The position numbers and the translations under genes were made by a program. Below the pieces are notes generated by a model, which saw only the letters and a program-made list of their open reading frames with translations, did not search any database and had not been told where the DNA came from. From Galeruca laticollis (Eukaryota > Arthropoda > Insecta > Coleoptera > Chrysomelidae), in contig OY998185.1 of the NCBI GenBank assembly GCA_963921935.1, positions 64,123,717 through 64,187,716 of the forward strand: DNA of 64,000 bases, written 5' to 3'. Shown in pieces: positions 26,701 to 35,189 of this stretch. Numbering within the stretch: the first letter of the stretch is position 1; every line of letters begins with the position of its first letter.

Positions 26701-29700
26701 GATTTTCGGCAAAACTAAAAGTCCTATCGAAAAAAGTCAAATAGCAAAGTTGTAGGTAATAAAAAGATCTAAAACTTTTTTGTTAACATTTTTCTCACAT
26801 AACCTCAAAATTTATGTGAAAAATTCAAAAAACCAGGATTTTGGTTTTTTATTTTTATCTTTTACAATAAAATTTTTTTTTAACGAAATTTGGTGAAAAC
26901 TTACCTTTTCATGTCCCAAACACGCTGTAATTTATTTGATTGAAAATATTTATTTTTTCACCTTATTTTGAATTAATATCGAAAAAACACCCTTATTTTC
27001 AATCGAAAACTCACACGTCAAAATATCAGCTTTTTCCAAAAAGTTGGTATGTTTTCTGTTTGCTGAAATCTCTACTTTCCGATGGTGAAAAAAAAATATA
27101 TGTTACTATAGTAAATCTTCTCAGAAAATGCAAAAAATCGAAAAAAACTCGAGTTCAAATTTTTTTTTTAATTATTATAAATAATTTCATCTACAAAATG
27201 TGATTGCTGCAATGTGTTTCGATTAAAACATTGATTTATTTAATACTAATTACATTTATGTCATAGAAAATCTCATTAGATATAAATATAAATGTAAATC
27301 GTACAATTAAATGTAGATACTTTATTCTGATTACGTTACTCATTACAATATTTTTAAACACATTAATCTTATCATTCATAAATACTTTATATTCAATTCT
27401 AATCACTTATCCATTAGTTTCTGTCTTTTTGATGGCATTTCTTCATCGTTAGATTCGTCAAACATCTCCGATTCTAGTAGATCTTCGAAATCTTCCTCTC
27501 CAACATTATTTCCAGACTGCGTTGGTTCTTCATCCACAATTTCTTCTGAATCATTAACTTCCTCGTAGGTTTCTTTATCAATATTGGAGCAATTTTCAGA
27601 ACCATGACAGTTTGAACATAAATTTGTGCATTTTAAACCATGTTTTCGGCAACCACATTTTAAACTGTTACATCCAGTTTCACAGCTGCAGCAAATAGTT
27701 TTGAGCAATATTTCCGGAATTAATTCTTTTTGTGTAAATTTGGGCATAATTCCACGTTGATATTGCTTCCAGCCCCAATCTGTTGCTGTTAGTTCGTTAC
27801 CCAACCAAGTTTGAAGCTGATAATATGCCCTGTAACAATGTTGTTCTGCTGCTCCTTCTGTGGGTGGGAGGTTTGCCAAAACGAAAGATGATTTAATTTT
27901 TGCCAATTGATATTTTTGAAACATTAGTTGATTCAGTGTAATTTTTTCCTTTTTACATTTATAAATAGATTTGATTAGTTGTAATCCATTTTTTTATTTC
28001 TTCTTTACTCGCATCTTTCTTATAAAAAACATTGGCCAAATTTGACAAATTTTTAACGTCTAATAATGAATGGACGATACTTTTCTTTCCTTTTGCGGCA
28101 AATCCAGATGTTGTATCGCAACGAGAAAAACAATGCATAAATGCAACAATGTTTCTTAATGATTCATGTTTGAAACTATTAGACGTGAAAAATAGGTCTT
28201 TTACATTTCCAGAACCTGGTTTGAGAAAATAAATGTCATGATTATATGAATTTAACTGATTTAAAAGGACCAAAAGATCAATATCTTGGCCCACAACAAT
28301 AACAGTTTTATTAATACCCGTTGCAACTTTTATCGCGGTTTCAATTATGTCAGCATCAGCATCTTCTTCTACTTGGTTGCAGGAAAATCCTCGTGACTGT
28401 AATCTTTTCATCAAAGTTTTTATTATTTTATCCTTATTTTTCTCGTTAGATAAAAATTTTTCTTGCAAAAAAGGTATTTTTGTATGATTTTGATAATCGA
28501 ACTCTGGAATATTGTCTGAGGTTTTTCTACGACTACGTTCTCCTCTTTTAGTTGAAGTAGCTGATGGTACTGTTGTGCCACTAACTGATTTTTAAATTTC
28601 GGGATACCCATCAAAGACAATATAGCTGCTTACTGCGTAATGTTTTTCTACATAGCGCAAATATTCATTCATTATCTCTTCTACCGTTTCATTTTTTTGC
28701 CAAATTACTTTGTGCAGTGAAAATCCACCGTCAACGACATGCACTACACCGTCAGAAAGCGTTGGTCCATTCGCACTCACAAATAAATCATAAATTTGAT
28801 ATTTAACATTTTTCCTGAGGCCATTTTCTGTAAAAAGTGACAATGCAAAAGGTGCAAGCTCATATTGTAAATAAGTTTCCATATCTTTTTTACTGTCAAT
28901 AGTTAACGATATTCTTTGAAACAACAATAATGGATCGATAGCTATAATATCTCCGTTCACTTCAAATTTTTTTATAATAATTAAAAAAAAAATTTCGAAT
29001 TCGAGTTTTTTTCGATTTTTTGCATTTTCTGAGAAGATTTACTATAGTAACATATATTTTTTTTCACCATCGGAAAGTAGAGATTTCAACGAACAGAAAA
29101 CATACCAACTTTTTGAAAAAAGCTGATATTTTGACGGGTGAGTTTTCGATTGAAAATAAGGGTGTTTTTTCGATATTAATTCAAAATAAGGTGCAAAAAT
29201 AAATATTTTCAATCAAATAAATTACAGCGTATTTGGGACATAAAAAGGTAAGTTTTCACCAAATTTCGTTAAAAAAAAATTTTTGTAAAAGATAAAAATA
29301 AAAATCCAAAAACCTGGTTTTTTGAATTTTTCACATAAATTTTGAGGTTATGTGAAAAAAGTGTAAATACAAAAGTTTTAGATCTTTTTATTACCTACAA
29401 CTTTACCCTTTGACTTTTTTCGATAGGACTTTTAGTTTTGCCGAAAATCCTTAAAAACTCACCCACATCCCCTTCCCGACCTCAGATCGCCCGTAAATTA
29501 TTTTTCCTTTCATTTTTATAATATTCTCCTCCTTTTCTAATGGATTTCATCCTACTATTATTTTTTTTCACTTTTTATTATTTTTAAAGGCTTCTACCCT
29601 GGCCTATAATTAATAATATTAAAACTAATTGAGTGTTTTTATTCACTTACTTTGTACCGAATTTAATATTGACGGAATTTCAATACTATTTGTGTCGATA

Positions 29701-30428
29701 AAACAAAGCGATGTTCACTCGATAAAGATTTAAAATAATGAAATTATTTTGTTGCAGACCTAAACAATATCCTCAGAAGCAACAATTTCGATACTGATGA
29801 TGAAAGTGCTGAAGAACCATTTGAAGAAGAACAAAATTTAAAGAAGCATACTGGTGCCATGCATGGAGATAGTGAATTAATTCGAAGTATACCCAACGAA
29901 AAGAACGGAGGTGATGATAAAAAAAGCCCTCAACACGGATATGTTAAAGAAGGCATAGAAGAAGATAATGAAGTGTATCCAAGCATTAAAAATCATATGT
30001 TTGCGAATATATCTGCAAAACCATCGAGTACCGAAGCACGAAACAAAATTAGAAAATCTTTACTAGCTCGCAACTTCAATTGTACTTTGGACGGGCTTGG
30101 TACTTGCAAGGAAATAAAAGATAAAAGCAAAACTTTCATTGGAACCTCTAATAGTACTGCAATTTCTTTGGGAAAGTGGTTTTTTCCTGACAGCGTACTG
30201 GCCGGTCCTAATGGTGAAGATCGCTCTTTCGTGTTGAAGATTCAAATTATTGTTGATTTGAAGAAACAAAATACAAAGTCAGATGAAAAATATAACGAAG
30301 ACGACAATACAACCGTTTTTATAGTTGAAGAAGAGTGTTTGGTTGTCGTTCCAAGCGATAATAAACCGAACAGAAGAAGTTTACAAACCAGTAATAAGAA
30401 AGTAATAAGCAAGAAGAAAATGAATTAA
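18707..30428 (+). CDS. Secreted 426-residue protein of unknown family, three exons
   Basis: Exon 1 (18707-18745) encodes MIKCQFLLLSLVC, a signal peptide, and ends at GTAAGT in phase 0. Exon 2 (22298-22868) follows a TTTTTTCAG acceptor and ends CAG|GTAATT in phase 1. Exon 3 (29758-30428) follows TTGTTGCAG and keeps the frame to a TAA stop. The joined protein is 426 residues. The mature part has six cysteines and about seven N-glycosylation sequons. It has two compact-looking parts: about residues 14-180, with GPPEGSQNVSCFELL and LFCGAGPVLSHHYVVWPRL, and 300-380, with SLGKWFFPDSVLAGPNGED. These are joined by an acidic, low-complexity linker, and the C-terminus is basic. The exons agree in phase, which supports one gene. 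I do not recognise the family. The introns (3.5 and 6.9 kb) are filled with transposons. Confidence 0.7.
18746..19500. other. Start of intron 1 of the secreted-protein gene
   Basis: Noncoding. Near 18850-18890 the minus strand reads CTGATGA followed 17 bases later by GAAAC, an order reminiscent of a hammerhead core, but the intervening sequence does not form a good stem. Nothing else is recognised. Confidence 0.35.
19521..20765. repeat. ~498-bp tandem repeat, about 2.5 copies
   Basis: The anchor TCAGTACTTTACT occurs at 19521, 20015 and 20516, giving periods of 494 and 501. Each unit also contains ATCGACAAATGGACAACACC. It lies in intron 1 of the secreted-protein gene. Open frames in it carry no domain. 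Confidence 0.85.
21265..21645 (+). pseudogene. Non-LTR retrotransposon fragment (endonuclease-RT linker)
   Basis: The reading contains WWSEEMKNQIKIKKQKWK followed by a Lys-rich helix with RRTDNY..YKIERKKVNELI and a KRNKLIEFGDKIE segment. This order is characteristic of the linker between endonuclease and RT in insect LINEs (WW..E......K...W......Y..YK..R..V......K). Several stops and the absence of RT or endonuclease motifs mark it as a relic. Confidence 0.6.
21680..22129. mobile_element. MITE-like element with ~30-bp inverted ends
   Basis: The left end reads GGTGCGTTCTTTTTGACTGA and continues GATCTCAG. The right end is its exact reverse complement, finishing GAACGCACC at 22129. TA flanks both sides (21678-21679 and 22130-22131). 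The 450-bp interior is noncoding and contains further internal inverted words (GGTGATCTGAGAT, CTCAGCTCACTT). It is a non-autonomous DNA element of undetermined superfamily in intron 1 of the secreted-protein gene. Confidence 0.75.
23195..23290 (+). pseudogene. Short Penelope-like RT fragment
   Basis: AATTCAATGATAAATAGAGC through GAACAAATATAATTTTGATAG matches the codons for the YNSMIHRAFSVPMNKCNFDR region of the copy at 48910-48980. About 90 bases survive, in intron 2 of the secreted-protein gene. Confidence 0.6.
23300..23560. other. Possible pogo-type terminal sequences, uncertain
   Basis: GGGTAAAAATGATCCCC near 23291 is partly mirrored by GGGGTAACACGATCCTGGGG near 23510 and GGGATCATTTTGCTC near 23470. 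It resembles terminal words of Tc1/pogo elements, but no clean inverted repeat or coding remnant is present. Confidence 0.25.
23620..24870. repeat. Element with terminal inverted repeats and a ~173-bp satellite core
   Basis: Left and right ends are inverted relative to each other. GTTATTTTTACGTTTTCCAT near 23686 is mirrored near 24778, and AAAACTAACTTTTCCGCATC near 23636 is mirrored by the block ending near 24725. Between them lie a CGT microsatellite (23754-23799) and five to six monomers that start with TTAGCACGATAC or TTAACACGATAC at 23822, 23995, 24168, 24342, 24507 and 24635. The architecture (subterminal inverted repeats plus tandem core plus microsatellite) recalls Helentron-derived HINE/DINE elements. 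No Rep/helicase is present, and the assignment is inference. Confidence 0.65.
24955..25990 (-). pseudogene. C-terminal half of a pogo-like transposase with PHD-like finger
   Basis: Reading down from 25990: AYLKACTAENVINVFRKCAI followed by YPVDNNLFQDFEF, the end of a pogo/Tigger DDE domain; a long degenerate linker; and then ECIFCGESY...GWIR..VCFSWAHDECAGVEDDDADDFICDLC, the Cys/His finger seen also at 3303-3560. Two stops fall in the finger and others in the linker. The sequence immediately upstream (26000-26140) is a LINE fragment in the same open frame, so the copy is broken there. Confidence 0.6.
25995..26140 (-). pseudogene. Jockey-type RT fragment fused in frame to pogo sequence
   Basis: The frame beginning at 26140 reads YTQEYLDIFQVWLSKWRIKV and then NENKCVHISFTLL, matching the jockey-group RT segment after motif C (LD.F..WL.KWRIK.N..KC.H..FT.). 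It then runs without a stop into pogo transposase sequence. Only about 45 residues are present. Confidence 0.55.
26150..26530. other. Degenerate region, possible coding relic on minus strand
   Basis: The minus strand gives Gln/Asn/Thr-rich and basic stretches with several stops. It may belong to the adjoining LINE or pogo relic; I cannot assign it. Confidence 0.25.
26537..27186 (+). repeat. Left arm of the long terminal inverted repeat
   Basis: Mirrors 28962-29604 with scattered substitutions and small indels. The open frame inside it is not conserved as protein and is not a gene. Confidence 0.8.
27403..28960 (-). pseudogene. FEN/XPG-like (PIN fold) nuclease with C-terminal CXC cysteine region
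   Basis: Reading down from 28960: DPLLLFQRISLTID, VVHVVDGGFSLHKVIWQKNE, YIVFDGYPE, a TAA stop at 28592-28594, then in the same frame a Ser/Lys/Arg linker, EEDADADIIETAIKVA, VIVVGQDIDLLVLL, and HCFSRCDTTSGFAAKGKKS. The order 'acidic E.DAD...A....GxDxDLL....CDTTS' matches the XPG-I/PIN nuclease core (as in FEN1 and Asteroid-like proteins). A stop and frameshift near 27960 precede FVLANLPPTEGAAEQHCYRA and YYQLQTWLGNEL..WGWK. After these comes a tesmin/TSO1-like Cys cluster (CCSCETGCNSLKCGCRKHG, then CTNLCSNCHG) and an acidic tail. The start abuts the right arm, so the N-terminus is missing. The known family occurs as multicopy genes in invertebrates; its function is unclear. Confidence 0.65.
28962..29604 (-). 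repeat. Right arm of the long terminal inverted repeat
   Basis: Reverse complement of the left arm at 26537-27186. It lies directly upstream of the coding core, replacing the expected N-terminal coding sequence. Confidence 0.8.
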
Positions 30429-30654
30429 TTTTTACTTTATATGTAATAATAATTTAATGTAAATCTTAGTTGAGATGAATTAAAAATAGTCATATTTATA
30501 GCCATAATTATTTATAACTAGTGATAAAGGTATTAACAAATTAACGTAACATCCGTACTAAAACAATTAGAATGTAAATATTTGCATCTTAAAAAATTAT
30601 TATCCTACTTATAACAAGGATGTTAATTTAAAACGTTCGTAATCTGTAAAACGA

Positions 30655-30660
30655 ATCAGT
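30655..30660 (+). promoter_or_regulatory. Candidate initiator of the mucin-like gene
   Basis: ATCAGT matches the arthropod initiator and lies about 21 bases upstream of the start codon at 30681, 250 bases after the stop of the preceding gene. No convincing TATA box is visible. Confidence 0.3.
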
Positions 30661-30680
30661 GAAAATTGATGTAATTCAAC

Positions 30681-33600
30681 ATGGCCAGCGTTTCGTGGGT
30701 TACGCCTGCTTTACTTTTGGCAGGTCTTTTTATAATATTTGGAGTAAGTATTCAAATATCTACTATTTTATGGTTATTTATTGTAGGAGAGGCCATGACA
30801 CTAATACATATAATTCGTCATTTCATTCATAGGAGAACACAAAATGGCCCTGCTGGCAGGTCCTTCAAGCTGCCCCTCCCCGGTTAGATTTTTTTACCAA
30901 AATGCTAGCACACATAACATTTTTTATAGCTAGCACACCAACAGCTTACAATAAAAATGCTTTGAAATTCGAGTAGGGCCAGATTAACGCTAGCCCCCCC
31001 CCCGGTTGGAATTTTTTCGCCAAAATGCTAGCACAGATAAAGGACACCTAGCACAACCTAGCACACCATTTTTTATAGCTAGCACACCAACAGCTTACAA
31101 TAAAAATGCTTTGAAATTCGAGTAGGGCCAGATTAACGCTAGCCCCCTCCGGTTGGAATTTTTTCTCCAAAATGCTAGCACAGATAAAGGACACCTAGTA
31201 CAACCTAGCACACAATTTTTAATAGCTAGCACACAAACAGCTTACAATAAAAATGCTTTGAAATTCGAGTAGGGCCAGATTAACGCTAGCCCCCTCCGGT
31301 TGGACTTTTTTCTCCAGAATGCTAGCACAAATAGAAGACACCTAGCACAACCTAGCATAAAAATTTTTATAGCTAGTACATCAACAATGCTTTTGAATTC
31401 AGAGAGTGGAGGGCGTCTGCAAAATAATACACGAATGAATGAAAATGTTGGATGTATTTGTCCCTAAACATCATTTTCCTATAAAAAATGGCCCCTAAAC
31501 AACATTATTGTTTTCAGCTTTTGCCGGATTGTGCGTGATATCTATATTTTCCCGTCTAGCAGGGTATTTGCTTAATTAATAATTAACTATTATTTAATTA
31601 ATAATTATGTATTTATTTTCAATTAATGCTAAAAATCGAAAGAATACAAAAAACCTTTACTTTAAAAAATAATTTTGTTAAAATCATAGTAATTTTGATA
31701 AAACAAAATAAGTAAATTGAACCATTTAGTCACGGAATCAGAAACAAATCGTGCACAAATAAGTTGCAAATTACGTCACACTATGAAAAAGGCAACGACA
31801 AACGTTTGCGTACAGACATGTTGGATAAATGAATGTCCAAAAAAGCAAAGCCGTTGGATATGTCCTTTGGACAAAGTTGTGCAATCTGGGAAGGGGCGGC
31901 TGAGATCCCTAAAAATGTTCCAATATATTGAGAATACATGTTTTAGACTGATCGTGGTTCACTTCAATACCTCTTCTCGATTTAGTGGAATTAATCCTGC
32001 CCCTTTAAATCCACTCATGACGTTTTTTGAAATATTTTCTTTTACCATTTCCTCAAGACATTTTTTTAACAAACAAGGAAATGTATCTTTTGGAATAGTT
32101 CCACGATTTTTTGCTTTCCATGACTCTAAAGTTTCACGCCACTTAATTTTAAGTGGACGGAAAAATGGAGGAAGTAGAATGAAGATAATGTTGTTTTTTT
32201 ACTTTCTTCTATTATATATGGGGATATATGACTCGCTTAATTATCCCCAATCATGACTTTCTTCCACTCTTTATCTTGCTTCGAGAAATAGGGCATAGCA
32301 ACTTTTCCGAAACCAGTCTTCGAATATCTCCAAAGTAAACCATCCACTCTTACTCCTATTATAAATTGTCCCCTTAGGGCCATGTTCGGTCCAGGTATTA
32401 TAAAGATTCTCAGCTTTATATGTCACATATGGGGGGAGAAGTGCCTCTTCCCCGGCAGCAGCAAAGATCCCAGAAGTGCTCGACTTTGAGGAGTCAATAA
32501 TCCTTTCAGGATGTCGGCACCTCTTCTAACAACAACCTTTTTACGGCCATGGTCGTCTATAATATTTGTTTTGTCATAATTAATGACAGAATGAGGAAGA
32601 ACTCCCTCCATTGACTGGTTTAACTCATTAAAGTACAGATTTATGGCGTTATGGTCGACTTTGGCTCGAGCTCTCTTTATGTTCTGGCACATTTTATTAC
32701 TTAATGTGTTCTGGTGACGCTTCAAGAAAGACATGACAAAATCTGGACCTGGCATGTTGTTTTTGAATATAGATTCATTTCTTCCAGGTAATTTGTTGTA
32801 ACTGTGGGTTATCAATCAGTTCGGCCGATAAATTCTTTCACCAATACATCCTCAACAGTTGTGGCTTCTTGATTCGAGATCGCGTAAATTTCCACCCACT
32901 TTGTGAAATAATCGACTACTACCAGGATGCATTTACAACTATTTTCTGTCGTCGGAAATGGTCCAGCGATGTCTAAAGCAATCCTTTCGAAAGGGCTTCT
33001 AACATTATATTGTTTCATGGGTACATTTCTCTTTCACGGACTCGCTGAAGGGGTTTCTTCACTTCCAGATGACCTCCCGATGGACTGTCGTGTAACTTTA
33101 TCAGTACCTCTGCTACTCTCGTTCTCAGGATAACTATCTGTCTTATCTCGAAACCATCATCGTTTTCAAGGACTCATTTCAACAGCCCATCTTCCAGGAC
33201 AAGGCAGTCCCACTGAGTCCAGTATGTCTTCACTTCTTGCAAGGTAGGTCGCGAGAATTTCTTACTTCCATTGTCGAATCATATTTAGGCGATCTTCTCT
33301 GATCCTGGCGGGTGACCATTCTTCGTTAGCTATCGTAATTTTTGAAACTGCAACTTCCTTAGATTCCGCCTTGTTGCAGTGAGAATAGTCTGCTAGACAT
33401 GACCGTCTAGGCAAAGAATCGGGATTTTGGTGATTCACACCAGCTAGATGTTCGCTTAGCCGAACTGCATACATGCCCTAGCTCGTCATACTTCCAGTAT
33501 CTGATCTTTTGAGGCCTCTTGGCTACCATACTCTAGCAAGTTGACGATTTAGCCAAGCCTGTCCTCGTTACATTCTTCTTGGATGATCCTAACTTTGTTA

Positions 33601-35189
33601 TATCCCGAATCTTTGGTAGCTGCTACATATTCAAGAGGTTCTTGGTTTATAAGAGTCATAGAGCGCTTACGCGAACTACGTACATGCTCTAGCTCGCCAC
33701 AGTTACAGCATCTGATCTTCTTCGGCTTCTTGTTCATCATACCTTTTACCAAGTTTATCAAGTCTATCATCGTCACCATCTTCTTGCATGGTCCTACCTT
33801 TGTTGTATCCCGAATCCTTCGTGGCTGCTTCATATTCAAGAGCAGCGTTCAATATATCTACCATAGTTTTGGAATGAGCTAATCGAAGCGTTTTCTCCAT
33901 ATCGTGGTTACATAAGCCTTGGATGTCCAAACAATCTACCATGTTTTCTGGTACTGATGGATAAGCAAATCGAACTAGTCGGGCAATATTTAGTCACGTT
34001 TCCGTCTACGGTTCTTCAGCTGGAATCGGTACAAATGTTCTAAATGTTCGTGACTATATTGCATGTCCAACCTCTTTGACTCACAAAAAAATACCAAATA
34101 GGACTATTTGGAAAGCTATCATTTGATAAATTGGAACTTAAGAGGGAATAATGTCATCCCAGCTTCTCAATTTGAGAGCCAGGATCACACCTGAATTTGA
34201 AAAAACAGAAGAAAAAGGATCTAGATCAAGCAAAAAACAACTTTCAAATAAAACAGAATTGTTGAAGAATAATTATGTATTTACAGATTAGAACATTGAA
34301 TTTGTCCAGAAACAACGACTTAACTATATGATCTTCGTAATTATTTAGCTCTTAGTTTCTTGGTAACTCGAACATTAACAGTAATTCACAATTTTAAAGT
34401 ATAGTTCAATTATTAGAATCTAAACCGAACTTGAAAATGTTAATGATAAAATTATGAAACAGATCAAGATAACAAGAAATAAAACAGAAAGACGTTACAA
34501 AAATTGACCATTTGGTAAACAAAGAAAGAATATAAATCTGTAGAAATGGAAACGGATAGCTGAAATCTTAAAGAAAAACAAACTATTTAACGTTGGCTAT
34601 AATTTCAAATGGCAAGGATTGCAATGAATCTTATTTTTTTCAGATAAACTCAATGGTCGATACTATAACCAACTCCTCTAGTACAGAAAACACTGATACA
34701 ACAACAACAACAACTACAATTAGTACTCAACCAACAAGTAGTTCAACAGAGACATCTACACTGATAAACGATAAATCAACTAACTCGGAAACCACAGTTA
34801 CATCTACATCATCCCCAGTAACAACAACATCAGAAACAATTACAACAATAACGGACGCAACAACTGATACAACTACAACAGATACAAGTACAGCAATAAC
34901 AACAACAACATCAACTGCTGCTAGTACGATAACAGATACAACTACAACAACAGCATTAGCAACAACAATTGCTACTAGTACTACAACAGCTACAACTACA
35001 ACAACGGCAGCTACAAGAAGTTGCCCACCTTTAGGAAAATATTCAATGAATTCAGCTGATTGTTTGTCTTATAATTATTGCGTTTATCAGAATGGCAATT
35101 ATATCAGTAATACGTTTAAATGTCCCACTGGTAGGCCTTTTAACGAAGCTACAGGATCATGTGATTCTTCGCTAGCATGTGATACATAA
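30681..35189 (+). CDS. Thr-rich mucin-like peritrophin with one CBM14 domain, two exons
   Basis: Exon 1 (30681-30743) encodes a 21-residue signal peptide, MASVSWVTPALLLAGLFIIFG, and ends at GTAAGT in phase 0. Exon 2 (34644-35189) begins after TTTTTTTCAG with INSMVDT and runs to a TAA stop, giving 202 residues. Residues 22-147 are almost only Thr, Ser, Ala and Ile and are likely O-glycosylated. Residues 148-202 form a chitin-binding domain with cysteines spaced C-x12-C-x5-C-x13-C-x12-C-x5-C and CPTGRPFNEATGSCD. Known role of such proteins: binding chitin in the peritrophic matrix or cuticle. The 3.9-kb intron contains a tandem repeat, a pogo copy and gypsy fragments. The downstream exon at 39008 encodes very similar domains and may share exon 1. 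Confidence 0.8.
30870..31400. repeat. ~152-bp tandem repeat, about 3.5 copies
   Basis: The blocks GTAGGGCCAGATTAACGCTA and CTTACAATAAAAATGCTTTG recur about every 152 bases. TGCTAGCACA and ACCTAGCACA words are scattered through each unit. It lies at the start of the mucin-gene intron, less than 150 bases after the signal-peptide exon. Confidence 0.85.
31880..32815 (-). pseudogene. pogo/Tigger-like transposase, HTH to DDE end, decayed
   Basis: Reading down from 32815: NMPGPDFVMSFLKRHQNTLS and NIKRARAKVDHNAINLYF (CENP-B-type HTH end); VINYDKTNIIDDHGRKKVVV, which contains the first catalytic Asp (usual form NYDETN); YNRSKSGWFTLEIFEDWF; and then, after frame changes, a WK.KNRGTIPKDTFPCLLK segment and GFKGAGLIPLNREEVL. 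This order is that of a pogo-type transposase. Frame changes near 32420 and 32220 break it. It lies in the mucin-gene intron, antisense to the gene, directly next to the gypsy integrase fragment at 32812. Confidence 0.7.
32812..33480 (-). pseudogene. Ty3/gypsy pol fragment (RNase H end, integrase)
   Basis: The minus strand gives, from 33480 down, HLAGVNHQNPDSLPRRSC followed by a Cys/His-like stretch (end of RNase H, where HNNADALSRR is usual). After frame changes it gives YNVRSPFERIALDIAGPFPT and VVVDYFTKWVEIYAI, the integrase core with its first catalytic Asp residues. It ends at the pogo-like copy at 32815. Confidence 0.7.
33549..34060 (-). pseudogene. Ty3/gypsy gag fragment with CCHC knuckle
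   Basis: The sequence contains DIQGLCNHDMEKTLRLAHSK, then ALEYEAATKDSGYNK and a CCNCGELEHVRSSRKR zinc-knuckle-like stretch, partly duplicated (ATKDSGYNK occurs twice). It lies upstream of the pol fragment on the same strand, consistent with one internally deleted element. The knuckle lacks its last cysteine. Confidence 0.55.
34061..34640. other. End of the mucin-gene intron, nothing recognised
   Basis: AT-rich sequence up to the acceptor at 34634-34643. No element seen. Confidence 0.5.

Larger units (their letters stand above)
26537..29604 (-). mobile_element. 3.1-kb element with ~650-bp terminal inverted repeats and FEN-like/CXC coding core
   Basis: The left (26537-27186) and right (28962-29604) arms are reverse complements of each other over about 640 bases. 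They share GGGCGATCTGAGGTCGGGAA (left, near 26640) and its mirror (right, near 29475). The outermost bases are GACCAGGGT and ACCCTGGCC, both next to TA, so a TA target duplication is the simplest reading. Between the arms lies one coding unit on the minus strand. The nesting inside intron 2 of a host gene and the symmetric arms mark it as an inserted DNA element. I do not recognise a named superfamily with this combination. Confidence 0.7.

Noticed and set aside
26940..27203. 87-codon frame in the left arm of the long inverted repeat
   Set aside because: The mirrored arm does not keep the same frame intact, so it is noncoding.
31717..32256. 179-codon plus-strand frame
   Set aside because: The opposite strand carries recognisable pogo transposase motifs (GTIPKD, GFKGAGLIPLN), so this frame is its shadow.
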